DNA from: Phycisphaerales bacterium | GTDB taxonomy: Bacteria > Planctomycetota > Phycisphaerae > Phycisphaerales > UBA1924 | NCBI GenBank assembly: GCA_029260295.1 | Contig: JAJDDN010000002.1 | Location: forward strand, 372,001-436,000 | Direction of reading: 5' to 3' | Length of the DNA stretch: 64,000 bases | In this document: positions 56,124-64,000 of the stretch, piece by piece | Layout: each line of letters starts with the position of its first letter | How positions within the stretch are numbered: position 1 is the first letter of the stretch | Made by a program: the position numbers and the translations under genes | The notes under the pieces: model-generated | The model's database searches: none | What the model was told of the DNA's origin: nothing | The model's input: only the letters and a program-made list of their open reading frames with translations

Positions 56124-56829
56124 GCTTGGTTGCTAGGAATGATTTGATTGCACGAGCGATCGACCTTGGGCGAGCCTGCTTGGTTCGCCCTTTTCTTTTT
56201 TGTTGGATTGAAGGGGTTGGGTCTGGGTGACGGCTTGGGGATTGGTTGGTTGAAGAACCTCCTTTGCCATTCGGGTCAGAGGAAGACACAGGCGGAGGGG
56301 GGAACGAAGTAGGAGAAGTCTGGGAGCCCTCACCCTGCCCTCTCCCTCGGGGAGAGGGCGGAGAAAGAGGCCGGAGGATGGCTGTTGCGGCTTTGCGTTG
56401 GGTTTCTCTTTGGGCGTCGGTTTCGGGGTAGGTCTTTAGGAGATCGGTGAGGCGGGCTTTGGCCAGGGTTTTTGATTCTGGTTCGAGGAGTTTGTCTCTT
56501 GCGGTGGCGATGCGGGCGATGCATTGGACTGCTTGTGTGTAGGTTTCGGATTCGAGGATGGCGGCGAGTTGGGGGAGGGTGAGGTTGTGGAGCTGGCAGA
56601 GTTCGAGTGAGCCGAGGGTTGGGTTTTGGAGGTCTTCGAGGAGTTCGTTGGTGAGCTGGTTTATTGAGCCACTGGCCACTGGGGACTGGGCACTGGGGGA
56701 AGAGGGGGAAGATGAAGAGGAAGGCGAAGGGGTGGAAGAGGAGGGAGAAGACGGGGAGCCCTCACCCCGGCCCTCTCCCCGGGGGAGAGGGGGGAAGATT
56801 GATTCGGTTGTTTCACATGTTTTGTTCAT
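55834..56829 (-). CDS. Hypothetical protein interrupted by two in-frame REP elements
   Basis: The open frame has 331 codons, but only residues about 55-155 look like a protein: helices reading N-Q-L-T-N-E-L-L-E-D-L-Q and L-P-Q-L-A-A-I-L-E-S-E-T-Y-T-Q-A. On both sides the REP sequences at 56325-56363 and 56756-56797 are translated (P-L-P-R-G-E-G-R-G-E-G-S and S-P-R-G-R-G-Q-G-E-G-S). The part after the second REP runs antisense into the neighbouring gene and is probably run-on after loss of the original stop. No ribosome site. Boundaries of the working protein are uncertain. Confidence 0.45.
   Translation of the reverse strand: MNKTCETTESIFPPLPRGEGRGEGSPSSPSSSTPSPSSSSSPSSPSAQSPVASGSINQLTNELLEDLQNPTLGSLELCQLHNLTLPQLAAILESETYTQAVQCIARIATARDKLLEPESKTLAKARLTDLLKTYPETDAQRETQRKAATAILRPLSPPSPRGRGQGEGSQTSPTSFPPPPVSSSDPNGKGGSSTNQSPSRHPDPTPSIQQKRKGRTKQARPRSIARAIKSFLATKLSHTKASSAKSRSCYSHDQSGSSPYHEDPQYQQSPNRPSEAPHPQSCYCQPSSAQQKARKSCPIPKTHSRQPDAYPNHSTKAESAQSLPSHHPPAA
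56168..56201 (+). terminator. Terminator of the beta-rich secreted protein gene
   Basis: GGGCGAGCC-TGCTT-GGTTCGCCC (9 bp, one G-T) followed by TTTTCTTTTTT. Confidence 0.9.
56325..56363 (-). repeat. REP family A, copy 3
   Basis: AGCCCTCACCCTGCCCTCTCC with a CCCTCGGGGAG-type hairpin; inverted relative to copies 1-2. Lies inside the 331-codon frame. Confidence 0.85.
56756..56797 (-). repeat. REP family A, copy 4
   Basis: AGCCCTCACCCCGGCCCTCT followed by CCCCGGGGGAGAGGGG. Also inside the 331-codon frame, near its start. Confidence 0.88.
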
Positions 56830-57011
56830 GTGGAATTGAAGGCGGGGTTTTTATTCGGCGGGGTGGATTGGGTGGGTTTGGGGAGAGGGATTGCGCACAG
56901 ATGTGGTCAGTGCGGGGGGTTTGGCGCACGGAATTGGTTGTTCGTGGTTCAAGATCATGCAGGAGTCGAAGACGACACCTACATGGCACCCGGTATGGAG
57001 AGATTAGGGGA

Positions 57012-57044
57012 GAAAACCCGACGCGCCGAAGACGGCGGGTCGGG
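57012..57044 (-). terminator. Terminator of the WYL-like gene
   Basis: On the minus strand CCCGACCCGCCG-TCTT-CGGCGCGTCGGG, one mismatch, followed by TTTTCT; 18 bases after the stop at 57062. Confidence 0.85.
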
Positions 57045-57061
57045 GCACCCGGCCATGTCAT

Positions 57062-57355
57062 CTATTCAACAAACGCTATCACTTGATCCCATTTCGAATG
57101 TGAACCACTCGGATACGGTCTTGGACCATCAAACTCATCGTCAGTTAAGCAGTACCCACTAATACCATCAATAAACATTCTTCGCCAGCCCAACGGAGAA
57201 CCACTAGAACTAGACCCACCAACTTGATACACCAATACCCCATACTGCCCCTGATTTATCCCAAGCACATGCGGCTCAACAACACGAGAATGCCCTCCGT
57301 AATCGAACTCGATAATATTTTTTGCTGAAATTGCATTTCTGATTTCTTCAATCAT
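57062..57355 (-). CDS. Stand-alone WYL-like domain protein
   Basis: 97 residues forming one WYL-type (Sm-like) domain: I-I-E-F-D-Y-G-G-H-S-R-V-V-E-P-H-V-L-G, then V-L-V-Y-Q-V-G-G-S-S-S-S-G-S-P-L-G-W-R-R and a G-P-R-P-Y segment. WYL domains bind nucleotides or other ligands and often sit in regulators of phage-defence genes; here there is no DNA-binding domain. AAGGAG six bases before the ATG, and 13 bases behind the NDT-like gene, so the two are an operon. The region is AT-rich with C over G on the + strand, against its flanks. Confidence 0.75.
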   Translation of the reverse strand: MIEEIRNAISAKNIIEFDYGGHSRVVEPHVLGINQGQYGVLVYQVGGSSSSGSPLGWRRMFIDGISGYCLTDDEFDGPRPYPSGSHSKWDQVIAFVE

Positions 57356-57368
57356 CTCTTACTCCTTA

Positions 57369-58481
57369 TTATGATTTTAACAAAGACAAGTAGCTTCCAC
57401 CTTGCTCTCGGTCGATCCATGTTTGCTTGATGTGCTCAATCATATTTGGCAAATCTTCACAAACTGTCGAGCCCCACAAGCAAGGGTTGTATGAATACAC
57501 ACGAATCATGTGGTCAACATCAAACAGCGGTCCAGTGCCAGTCGATTTAATAATCGCTACGGGTTTTTCTTGTGCAATTCTGACTCCAAGCTCGAACATG
57601 ACATTCGGATTATGCTCAGTCAAATCGGCAACAACAATATCTGCTTCAAGTAGGTTTTTAACTATCGTCCTTTGAATCACATCTGAGCCCGATTTCTTTG
57701 CAGTCCGTACTCGAAATCCAATTTCTTTCGCAGCGGGAACAACTAAAGAACGAAGCACTTCATCAAAGAACCCCTTTGCATGTGTAGGATCACGCTCTGA
57801 AAACGGCAGAATCACAAAGCACAATGGCGCGTCTTCTGATTCAGATGTGGCTATATCAACTACACTTGATGTAGCAGATTCTTCTGATTCCAACGGGACT
57901 TCAGCCGGGTAGCTCTGGCGAGATTTTACAAAATCACTACCAATCCCAACGGATTTACAACTGTCAGTATAGATATTCACGAAATCAACATGAACCAGAG
58001 GATCTAAACCAAACTCTTTAGATAGTGTATTTGACAAGTATTCCATTTCTGGCAAGTTTAATCCGCCAAAATGATCTAAGACATTGTCGAATACAGGCAC
58101 ATTGCGAAACCCATCGACCAACGCAGCTAAACGCTCGGACGAACTTGATGGATAAACGGCTTTTCGCCCAAGCTCCGTCAACTCGATCTTCTCTGAATCT
58201 CTTGATCCAATGGTAAATCCATAATCTCTCGACGCAGCGCTTAAGTAAAAAAACTGATTACCTCTCGCTCCTAAATTAATTGCCTTTGCAACATCTTCAG
58301 ACGCGTAAGCGTTTCCGTTATTTTTATCTTTGATTGCCTGTGGTACGCGCAATGCATCGGATACTGACATTCTCGGGAACGGTCTTTCTACAACTACCTT
58401 TTTTTGTTTCGCAGTTTTCTTTTTGGTTGCTTTAGTAGCTTTTTTCTTTACTCTTTTTTTAGTTGCTTTCTTTTTTGCCAT
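57369..58481 (-). CDS. Lys-tailed winged-helix/nucleoside 2-deoxyribosyltransferase-like (TIR-like) protein
   Basis: 370 residues. Residues 1-32 are a histone-H1-like tail of K-K-K-A-T and T-K-K units. About 38-120 look like a winged-helix domain (A-Y-A-S-E-D-V-A-K-A-I-N-L, Y-G-F-T-I, I-E-L-T-E-L-G-R-K). The C-terminal 150 residues are the NDT/TIR-like fold: C-F-V-I-L-P-F-S-E, L-L-E-A-D-I-V-V-A-D-L-T and N-P-N-V-M-F-E-L-G, the last with the likely catalytic Glu. Relatives cleave NAD or nucleosides, several as antiviral effectors. ATG at 58481 (GGAG seven bases upstream) is preferred over 58508. A terminator-like hairpin ends ten bases before the start region. Defence role is inference. Confidence 0.75.
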   Translation of the reverse strand: MAKKKATKKRVKKKATKATKKKTAKQKKVVVERPFPRMSVSDALRVPQAIKDKNNGNAYASEDVAKAINLGARGNQFFYLSAASRDYGFTIGSRDSEKIELTELGRKAVYPSSSSERLAALVDGFRNVPVFDNVLDHFGGLNLPEMEYLSNTLSKEFGLDPLVHVDFVNIYTDSCKSVGIGSDFVKSRQSYPAEVPLESEESATSSVVDIATSESEDAPLCFVILPFSERDPTHAKGFFDEVLRSLVVPAAKEIGFRVRTAKKSGSDVIQRTIVKNLLEADIVVADLTEHNPNVMFELGVRIAQEKPVAIIKSTGTGPLFDVDHMIRVYSYNPCLWGSTVCEDLPNMIEHIKQTWIDREQGGSYLSLLKS

Positions 58482-58490
58482 TCTATATCT

Positions 58491-58530
58491 CCAATAAAGA
58501 AGGGACACTCCCTGCTAGGAAGCGTCCCTT
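58491..58530 (-). terminator. Terminator-like hairpin just before the NDT-like gene (possible attenuator)
   Basis: On the minus strand a 14-bp stem with three-base loop (AAGGGACGCTTCCT/AGGGAGTGTCCCTT, G-T pairs allowed) followed by CTTTATT. It lies between groL and the ribosome site of the NDT-like gene, so it both ends the groE transcript and may control readthrough. Confidence 0.75.
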
Positions 58531-58664
58531 GTGTGTACGGATCGTGTGTGGTAGCTCTTCTGTGAAGAGGCTCGTTCTAAACCATTCATTGAAGCGGAGA
58601 TGCGTGCTTTCACACGCATGTCCGTTTGGATTCTAGTAGCCGGACAGGGCCCGGTCAAATTGGG

Positions 58665-60296
<1,632 letters not shown>

Positions 60297-60338
60297 CTAT
60301 CTCCTTGCATCTGTTATTGATGCGTGATTGATTTTGTA

Positions 60339-60557
60339 TTAGAGTCCGATTCGTATGTATGCGATTCGTTCTGCTTCGATGATGTAGACGGATTGGCCGT
60401 CGGTGACTTTGACGAGTTTGTCTGTTTCTTCTGGTATGAGCATTGCCTTTGGGATGGTGAGGTTTGTGGCGGATTCGTGCATGCCTGTGAGGGCGAAGTG
60501 TGCGTTTCTTTCGCCGTTGAGTTCATTGAGTGCTTGTCGGAGTTGGGATTGGTTCAT
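60339..60557 (-). CDS. Small protein encoded between groES and groL
   Basis: 72 residues, start ATG overlapping the stop of the preceding gene as ATGA, so translation is coupled. The protein begins M-N-Q-S-Q-L-R-Q-A-L-N-E-L and ends Y-I-I-E-A-E-R-I-A-Y-I-R-I-G-L, an alpha/beta pattern I do not recognise. Its base skew matches groES and groL, so it looks native to the operon. A role linked to the chaperonin is possible from position only. Confidence 0.65.
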   Translation of the reverse strand: MNQSQLRQALNELNGERNAHFALTGMHESATNLTIPKAMLIPEETDKLVKVTDGQSVYIIEAERIAYIRIGL

Positions 60558-60916
60558 AATCTTGACATGTGAGGCGGCAGGCCTCCCCCTAGATAAATCA
60601 TTGAAATTTGTTCAGGATCAAGCGTCAGCCAACTATCAGGCGTTTCCGGGTCAGAACCATGCAAAGTAATTGTGTACCTTCCCAGTGGGATCCCAATTGA
60701 TTTGTAATCCCCATATTCTTCACCCCGAGTGATAAACTTACAATCGATTCCTTCGGGCACATATGGCGAAACCAAACCTGAATCAAAGGGCAATTGGAAT
60801 TCTAAGCCGGGTTTTGGATAAACATCAATCCGAACGCCGTTGCTCATAAAAATTACAACCAAGCGTTCTTCTTTTAATGCTTCAATATACCGATCGACAA
60901 ATACTTTGCAGTCCAT
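60554..60916 (-). CDS. Hypothetical protein inserted between groES and groL
   Basis: 120 residues, starting 5 bases after the groES stop with GGAG inside the groES end. It begins M-D-C-K-V-F-V-D-R-Y-I-E-A-L-K-E-E-R and contains S-N-G-V-R-I-D-V-Y-P and L-T-L-D-P-E-Q-I-S-M-I-Y-L-G-G. Its sequence is AT-rich with weak skew, unlike the genes on both sides, so it is probably a recent arrival that uses the chaperonin promoter. Function unknown; size and acidity would suit an immunity or adaptor protein. Confidence 0.6.
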   Translation of the reverse strand: MDCKVFVDRYIEALKEERLVVIFMSNGVRIDVYPKPGLEFQLPFDSGLVSPYVPEGIDCKFITRGEEYGDYKSIGIPLGRYTITLHGSDPETPDSWLTLDPEQISMIYLGGGLPPHMSRL

Positions 60917-60921
60917 AATTT

Positions 60922-61233
60922 TTACTCCACGATCGCCAGAACATCTGACGCGTTGATGATGAGGTACTCTTCGCCGTCGAGCTTGAGTTCGGTGCCGCCC
61001 CACTTGCTGAGGATGATGCGGTCGCCTACGGTGACATCGAGGGGGATGCGGGTGCCGGAGTCTGACATGGTGCCGTTGCCTACTGCGAGGACGGTGGCGA
61101 ACTGTGGTTTTTCGGAGGCTGATTCTGGGAGGTAGATTCCTGCGGAGGTTTGTGTTTCTGCGGCGTCGCGTTCTACGAGGATTTTGTCGTGGAGGGGGCG
61201 GACTGCTACTTTGGATTTGGTGTTGGTTGCCAT
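60922..61233 (-). CDS. groS: 10-kDa co-chaperonin GroES
   Basis: 103 residues. V-R-P-L-H-D-K-I-L-V at the start, the mobile loop T-Q-T-S-A-G-I-Y-L-P, then V-G-D-R-I-I-L-S-K-W-G-G-T-E-L and E-E-Y-L-I-I. AAGGA nine bases before the ATG. It caps GroEL in the folding cycle. First gene of the operon; no CIRCE element upstream, but a TTGCAAC/GTTGCAA inverted repeat is at 61263-61280. Confidence 0.97.
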   Translation of the reverse strand: MATNTKSKVAVRPLHDKILVERDAAETQTSAGIYLPESASEKPQFATVLAVGNGTMSDSGTRIPLDVTVGDRIILSKWGGTELKLDGEEYLIINASDVLAIVE

Positions 61234-61262
61234 GGTGTTGTTTCCTTATTTCTTGTCTGAGA

Positions 61263-61280
61263 TTGCAACGGTGGTTGCAA
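61263..61280. promoter_or_regulatory. Inverted repeat upstream of groES
   Basis: TTGCAAC-GGTG-GTTGCAA, perfect 7-bp arms, 30 bases before the groES start. It is in the place where CIRCE would be but has a different sequence; may be the operator of an unknown heat-shock regulator. Confidence 0.5.
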
Positions 61281-61379
61281 ATGGTTTCTTATTTGGATCC
61301 GCTTGTGCGGGGTGAATGGACGGTTTTTGATTTGTGTGAAGAGTAGAGGTAGGAAGATTGAGTGAAGAGGAAGAAGACG

Positions 61380-61425
61380 GGGAGCCCTCACCCCGGCCCT
61401 CTCCCATCAGAATGGGAGAGGGAGG
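61380..61425 (-). repeat. REP family A, copy 5
   Basis: Inverted copy with ATCAGAAT loop, core identical to copy 1 at 46477; lies between groES and the receiver-domain gene. Confidence 0.9.
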
Positions 61426-61436
61426 AAGAGTTTGGT

Positions 61437-61958
61437 TCATGAGAGGCCTCCTTGGGTTGGCCAGCGGCCTTGGTAGTGGCGGGTGAGGCAGCGGCGGAGG
61501 ACTTCTAGTAATGATTCGAGGTCGCGCTGGGCGTGGGGGCGGTCGACGACGGCGAAGGCGCCGGCGCGGAGGGCGGCGTTGAGTTCACGGGTGTCGTCGC
61601 GGTCGGTGCGGTTTCTTTTGATGACGACGATCGGGGGAGGTGATGCGAGGCGGGTGAGGAGATTGAGGAGGCGTGGGCCTGACTCTTCGCATTGGCCTGG
61701 GGAGCAGTCCAATGGGAGGGCGAGGTCGACGACGGCGATGTGGATTGGGTTGGAGTCGATGACTCTTTGGGCGGCGTCGGCTGAGTGGGCGATGTGGGAC
61801 TCGATGCCTAGGGGTTCGAGCATTCTGGGTAGGCGGTCAACCCATGGGTCTGACTGCCATCCTGCTCTTGAGAGGAGGAGATTGAGGCGACCGCTTGTGG
61901 CACCGGTTTGGGCGCCTTGGGGGGAGGGCTGATCGGGTTGGTTCCGGTGGACCGTCAT
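61437..61958 (-). CDS. Receiver-domain-like protein
   Basis: 173 residues: a Pro/Gln-rich N-terminus of about 25 residues, then a CheY-like fold. The phosphoacceptor Asp would be in V-V-D-L-A-L-P, and the conserved Lys in V-I-K-R-N-R. The acidic pair at the end of strand 1 is missing, so phosphorylation is uncertain. No histidine kinase nearby. It ends next to a REP element and starts near a divergent 200-bp gap. Confidence 0.65.
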   Translation of the reverse strand: MTVHRNQPDQPSPQGAQTGATSGRLNLLLSRAGWQSDPWVDRLPRMLEPLGIESHIAHSADAAQRVIDSNPIHIAVVDLALPLDCSPGQCEESGPRLLNLLTRLASPPPIVVIKRNRTDRDDTRELNAALRAGAFAVVDRPHAQRDLESLLEVLRRCLTRHYQGRWPTQGGLS

Positions 61959-62158
61959 GTGGCTGTATGTATGGCAAAGGGCGTGCCGGTTTTGGGGGCT
62001 TTGGAGGGGTGAATTTGGTGGAATTTAGGGGGGTTGGGGGATTGGGGTGGTGTCAGGAAGTGGCGATTTTGGGTCGGGATGCCAAGTTGGCAGGGGGTCT
62101 GGGTGATTATTCATGCTATAGACGGGGACGGGAGAAGCATGGCAGGCAGGTGGCCGGC

Positions 62159-62926
62159 TCAAGCCGTTGGATTCTGAGCAGGTTTTGTGGAGCGTTTTCG
62201 TTTGGGGGCGATGCGCCAGATCCAGAGGGCGATGCCTGTGATTGCGGTGAGGATTGCGAGGAGGCTGGCGATGGTGAGGAGGGGGGTGTTGAAGTTGTCG
62301 CGGTTTTTGTAGTCCATTGTGTGGAGCATCCAGAAGAAGTCGAAGGTGCGCCAGTTGTCGTTTCTTCGGGCGGTGATTCGGCCTAGGTTTGCGTCGATGT
62401 AGATGTGGGGATGCTTTGGGTGGTCAAGTTTGACCTGGTAGGCGGGGAGGGGGCCTTCGCGGTATTCGGTTGGGATTGATTCGGAGCTTTCGTCGAAGAG
62501 TATTGTGCTGGCGATTGTTGATTCGTGGGTGAAGTCTCGGAGGGCGATGAACTCGGCGTCTTGGGGGGTGATGAGGTTGGTTGGGGTGCCGAGTTGGTCG
62601 AGGCGGAGGAGGAGCTTTGAACTTGTATTTCGGATTTCCCAGTGTGGGCCTAGGCCTCGGTCGGTGAGGGTGACGACAGCGATGTCGGGGTTGTTGAGGT
62701 CTTTGATTGCGGCTTGGATGGTTTCTGGGAGTGCGTTGATTGAGTTGCTGTCGAGGGGGGCGTTTGTGATCATGTGGGCGTCGGCGACGCCTCGGACGGC
62801 GTTGATGTCGAGGACAGAGAAGATGAATCCACCGACGCTCCAGGCGAGGAGCTGGAGGGCGATGATGAGGGCGAGGTAGCGGTGGGCGGTGTAGGTGAAC
62901 TTGCGTGGTTTGAGTTTGCGTTTCAT
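62159..62926 (-). CDS. PepSY-associated transmembrane protein
   Basis: 255 residues with an N-terminal transmembrane helix (L-A-L-I-I-A-L-Q-L-L-A-W-S-V-G-G), a periplasmic PepSY-like region (Y-Q-V-K-L-D-H-P, I-Y-I-D-A-N-L-G-R-I-T-A-R) and a second helix near the end (L-L-T-I-A-S-L-L-A-I-L-T-A-I). The motif W-x-x-H/D-x-M-D-Y is present as F-F-W-M-L-H-T-M-D-Y. These proteins accompany ferric-siderophore or redox systems; here it stands alone. Confidence 0.8.
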   Translation of the reverse strand: MKRKLKPRKFTYTAHRYLALIIALQLLAWSVGGFIFSVLDINAVRGVADAHMITNAPLDSNSINALPETIQAAIKDLNNPDIAVVTLTDRGLGPHWEIRNTSSKLLLRLDQLGTPTNLITPQDAEFIALRDFTHESTIASTILFDESSESIPTEYREGPLPAYQVKLDHPKHPHIYIDANLGRITARRNDNWRTFDFFWMLHTMDYKNRDNFNTPLLTIASLLAILTAITGIALWIWRIAPKRKRSTKPAQNPTA

Positions 62927-62972
62927 GATGGGGGAGGATATGCGGGGATGGATGGGATGAAGAGGAAGAGAA

Positions 62973-63033
62973 GACCCCCTCCGTCTGCGAAGACGCAGAC
63001 ACCTCCCCCGTCAGGACGGGGGAGGAGGAAGAG
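62973..63033 (-). repeat. REP family B, copy 2
   Basis: Inverted copy of 47856-47915: GTCTGCG/CGCAGAC hairpin and CCTCCCCC/GGGGGAGG hairpin with a different loop (GTCAGGAC). Confidence 0.9.
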
Positions 63034-63057
63034 GGGGAGGCATTGGGAGGGCGACCC

Positions 63058-63066
63058 TGATATACT
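63058..63066 (+). promoter_or_regulatory. Extended -10 promoter of rmuC, leaderless
   Basis: TG-A-TATACT ends six bases (CCTGAC) before the ATG at 63073. Five of six to consensus plus TGn. Confidence 0.7.
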
Positions 63067-63072
63067 CCTGAC

Positions 63073-64000
63073 ATGGAGATCGCACTGATTATCGTTGGGC
63101 TGATTGCTCTTGGGCTTGGGGCTGGGGTTTTTGTCCTGTTGAAGGGGGTTTCGGGGGAGCGGGCTGTGTCTGCGAAGCTTGGGGAAGAGCTTGCGTCGGC
63201 GAAGGCCCGGCTTGATGGCGTGGAGGGGGAACGGGTGCGGTTGGTTGGGGAGCTTGTGGTTGCGGAGGGGCAGGCGGAGGAGTCTGGGGGGCGGGTGGTG
63301 AAGCTGTCTGTTGAGATGGCGGGGATTAATGAGCGGCTTGTGAGTGCGGAGAAGCGGTATCTGGATTTGGTCAATGATGAGAAGCGTTTGGTGGAATCTT
63401 TTGAGGCGATCGGGGGGAAGTCATTGCGGGCGAATCAGGAGGCGCTTTCGAAGTTTTTGACTGAGCGGTTGAAGGATGCGGATTCGTTGTCGCAGGGGGA
63501 GCTTGATAAGCGGAGGGTGGCTATTGAGGCGCTTGTGAAGCCGATATCGGAGACGCTTGGGAAGACCCGGGAGCAGTTGGTGCAGCTCGATGAGCGGGTC
63601 AAGGCTTCGGGGGATGCGAATGTATCGTTGCGGGAGGAGACGGCGCGGCTGACCAAGGCGTTGTCGCGGCCTGAGATTCGGGGGCAGTATGGGGAGATTC
63701 AGTTGCGGCGGGTTGCGGAGCTTGCGGGGATGACGGGGTATTGTGACTTTACCGAGCAGGTGTCGGTGCGCGATGAGGATGGGCAGTTGCAGCGGCCTGA
63801 CATGATTGTGACGCTGCCCAATGAGCGGATTATTGTGGTGGACGCGAAGGCGAATATCAACGCGTACATCGAGGCGGTTAACGCGACGAGCGATGAGGAA
63901 CGCGAGGAGCAGATGGACCGGTTCGGACGGCATATGACCGAGCAGGTGAAGAAGCTTGCGGATAAGAAGTACTGGTCGTTGTTTGATGGGAACAGCGCGG
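63073..64000 (+). CDS. rmuC: DNA recombination protein RmuC (partial, runs off the end)
   Basis: 309 residues are visible. One N-terminal transmembrane helix (I-A-L-I-I-V-G-L-I-A-L-G-L-G-A), a long coiled coil to about 200, then the RmuC core: L-S-R-P-E-I-R-G-Q-Y-G-E-I-Q-L-R-R-V, G-Y-C-D-F-T-E-Q and I-V-V-D-A-K, the PD-(D/E)xK-like nuclease motif. The family limits inversions at inverted repeats, of interest beside REP elements. The ATG at 63073 lies six bases after an extended -10, with no ribosome site. Confidence 0.93.
   Translation, partial: MEIALIIVGLIALGLGAGVFVLLKGVSGERAVSAKLGEELASAKARLDGVEGERVRLVGELVVAEGQAEESGGRVVKLSVEMAGINERLVSAEKRYLDLVNDEKRLVESFEAIGGKSLRANQEALSKFLTERLKDADSLSQGELDKRRVAIEALVKPISETLGKTREQLVQLDERVKASGDANVSLREETARLTKALSRPEIRGQYGEIQLRRVAELAGMTGYCDFTEQVSVRDEDGQLQRPDMIVTLPNERIIVVDAKANINAYIEAVNATSDEEREEQMDRFGRHMTEQVKKLADKKYWSLFDGNSA

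Noticed and set aside
56809..56824. TGTTTCACATGTTTTG resembling a parS site near the presumed origin
   Set aside because: Only the left half matches TGTTTCACGTGAAACA; the right arm is absent, so ParB binding is unlikely.
61234..61380. CIRCE element before groES
   Set aside because: No TTAGCACTC or its partner arm is present; the only repeat is the unrelated TTGCAAC pair.
61246..61440. Short minus-strand frames reading P-S-P-I-L-M-G-E-G-R-G-E-G-S
   Set aside because: They are translations of REP copy 5 and have no independent support.

Overview
The window looks like a chromosomal segment from a planctomycete of the Phycisphaerae type. Evidence: two secreted proteases end in paired D-L-T-G-D-G / F-F-D-I-A-A-F repeats and a terminal G/S-A-G-C-P, there are several F-S-L-V-E-L prepilin-like proteins with long C-terminal domains, GroEL lacks the GGM tail, and the rplKAJL-rpoBC block is followed by queF. 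No tRNA, rRNA, CRISPR array or transposase gene was seen.

Layout: 0-5.9 kb holds small metabolic and tRNA-modification genes (asparaginase-like hydrolase, pterin dehydratase, GluQ) and a partner-switch pair (RsbU-type phosphatase, STAS protein). 5.9-13 kb carries gyrA, a secreted protein and rpsA on the minus strand. gdhA follows, then AT-richer islets (14.9-16.7 and 19.0-20.5 kb) placed between ordinary genes. 20.5-32.1 kb is queF, rpoC, rpoB, rplL, rplJ, rplA, rplK, all minus. 32-41.7 kb mixes secreted proteins, an amidohydrolase, a glycosyltransferase, an orphan mraZ with a MraZ-box promoter and a structured RNA behind it, and a tandem deaminase-fold protein. 41.8-47.7 kb holds four prepilin-like paralogs. 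48-55 kb has a cyclophilin, an aldo/keto reductase, small membrane proteins and an M36-like metalloprotease. 55-64 kb has a beta-rich secreted protein, a REP-invaded ORF, a two-gene module (lysine-tailed, nucleoside deoxyribosyltransferase-like protein plus a WYL-like protein), a groES-groEL operon with two extra genes inside it, a receiver-domain protein, a PepSY protein and the start of rmuC.

Three genome-scale signals stand out. (1) The + strand is C-rich up to about 55.0 kb and strongly G-rich after about 55.2 kb. The switch falls in a 282-bp AT-rich gap, which is the signature of a replication origin and fits the leftward orientation of rpoBC, rplKAJL, gyrA and rpsA. (2) At least nine genes have a -10-like hexamer ending exactly 5-6 bases before the start codon, so leaderless transcription is probably common here. 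(3) Two families of palindromic REP-like elements occupy intergenic spaces, and two copies are read in frame inside an ORF.

The best candidate for an undescribed system is the 57.06-58.53 kb module. Its base skew is opposite to its surroundings, it begins behind a terminator-like hairpin, and it joins a lysine-rich tail, a winged-helix-like region and an NDT/TIR-like catalytic fold to a small WYL-like partner. The most interesting regulatory element is a run of ten G inside the promoter spacer of a secreted cysteine-rich protein (14.86 kb), a classic layout for a phase-variable switch.
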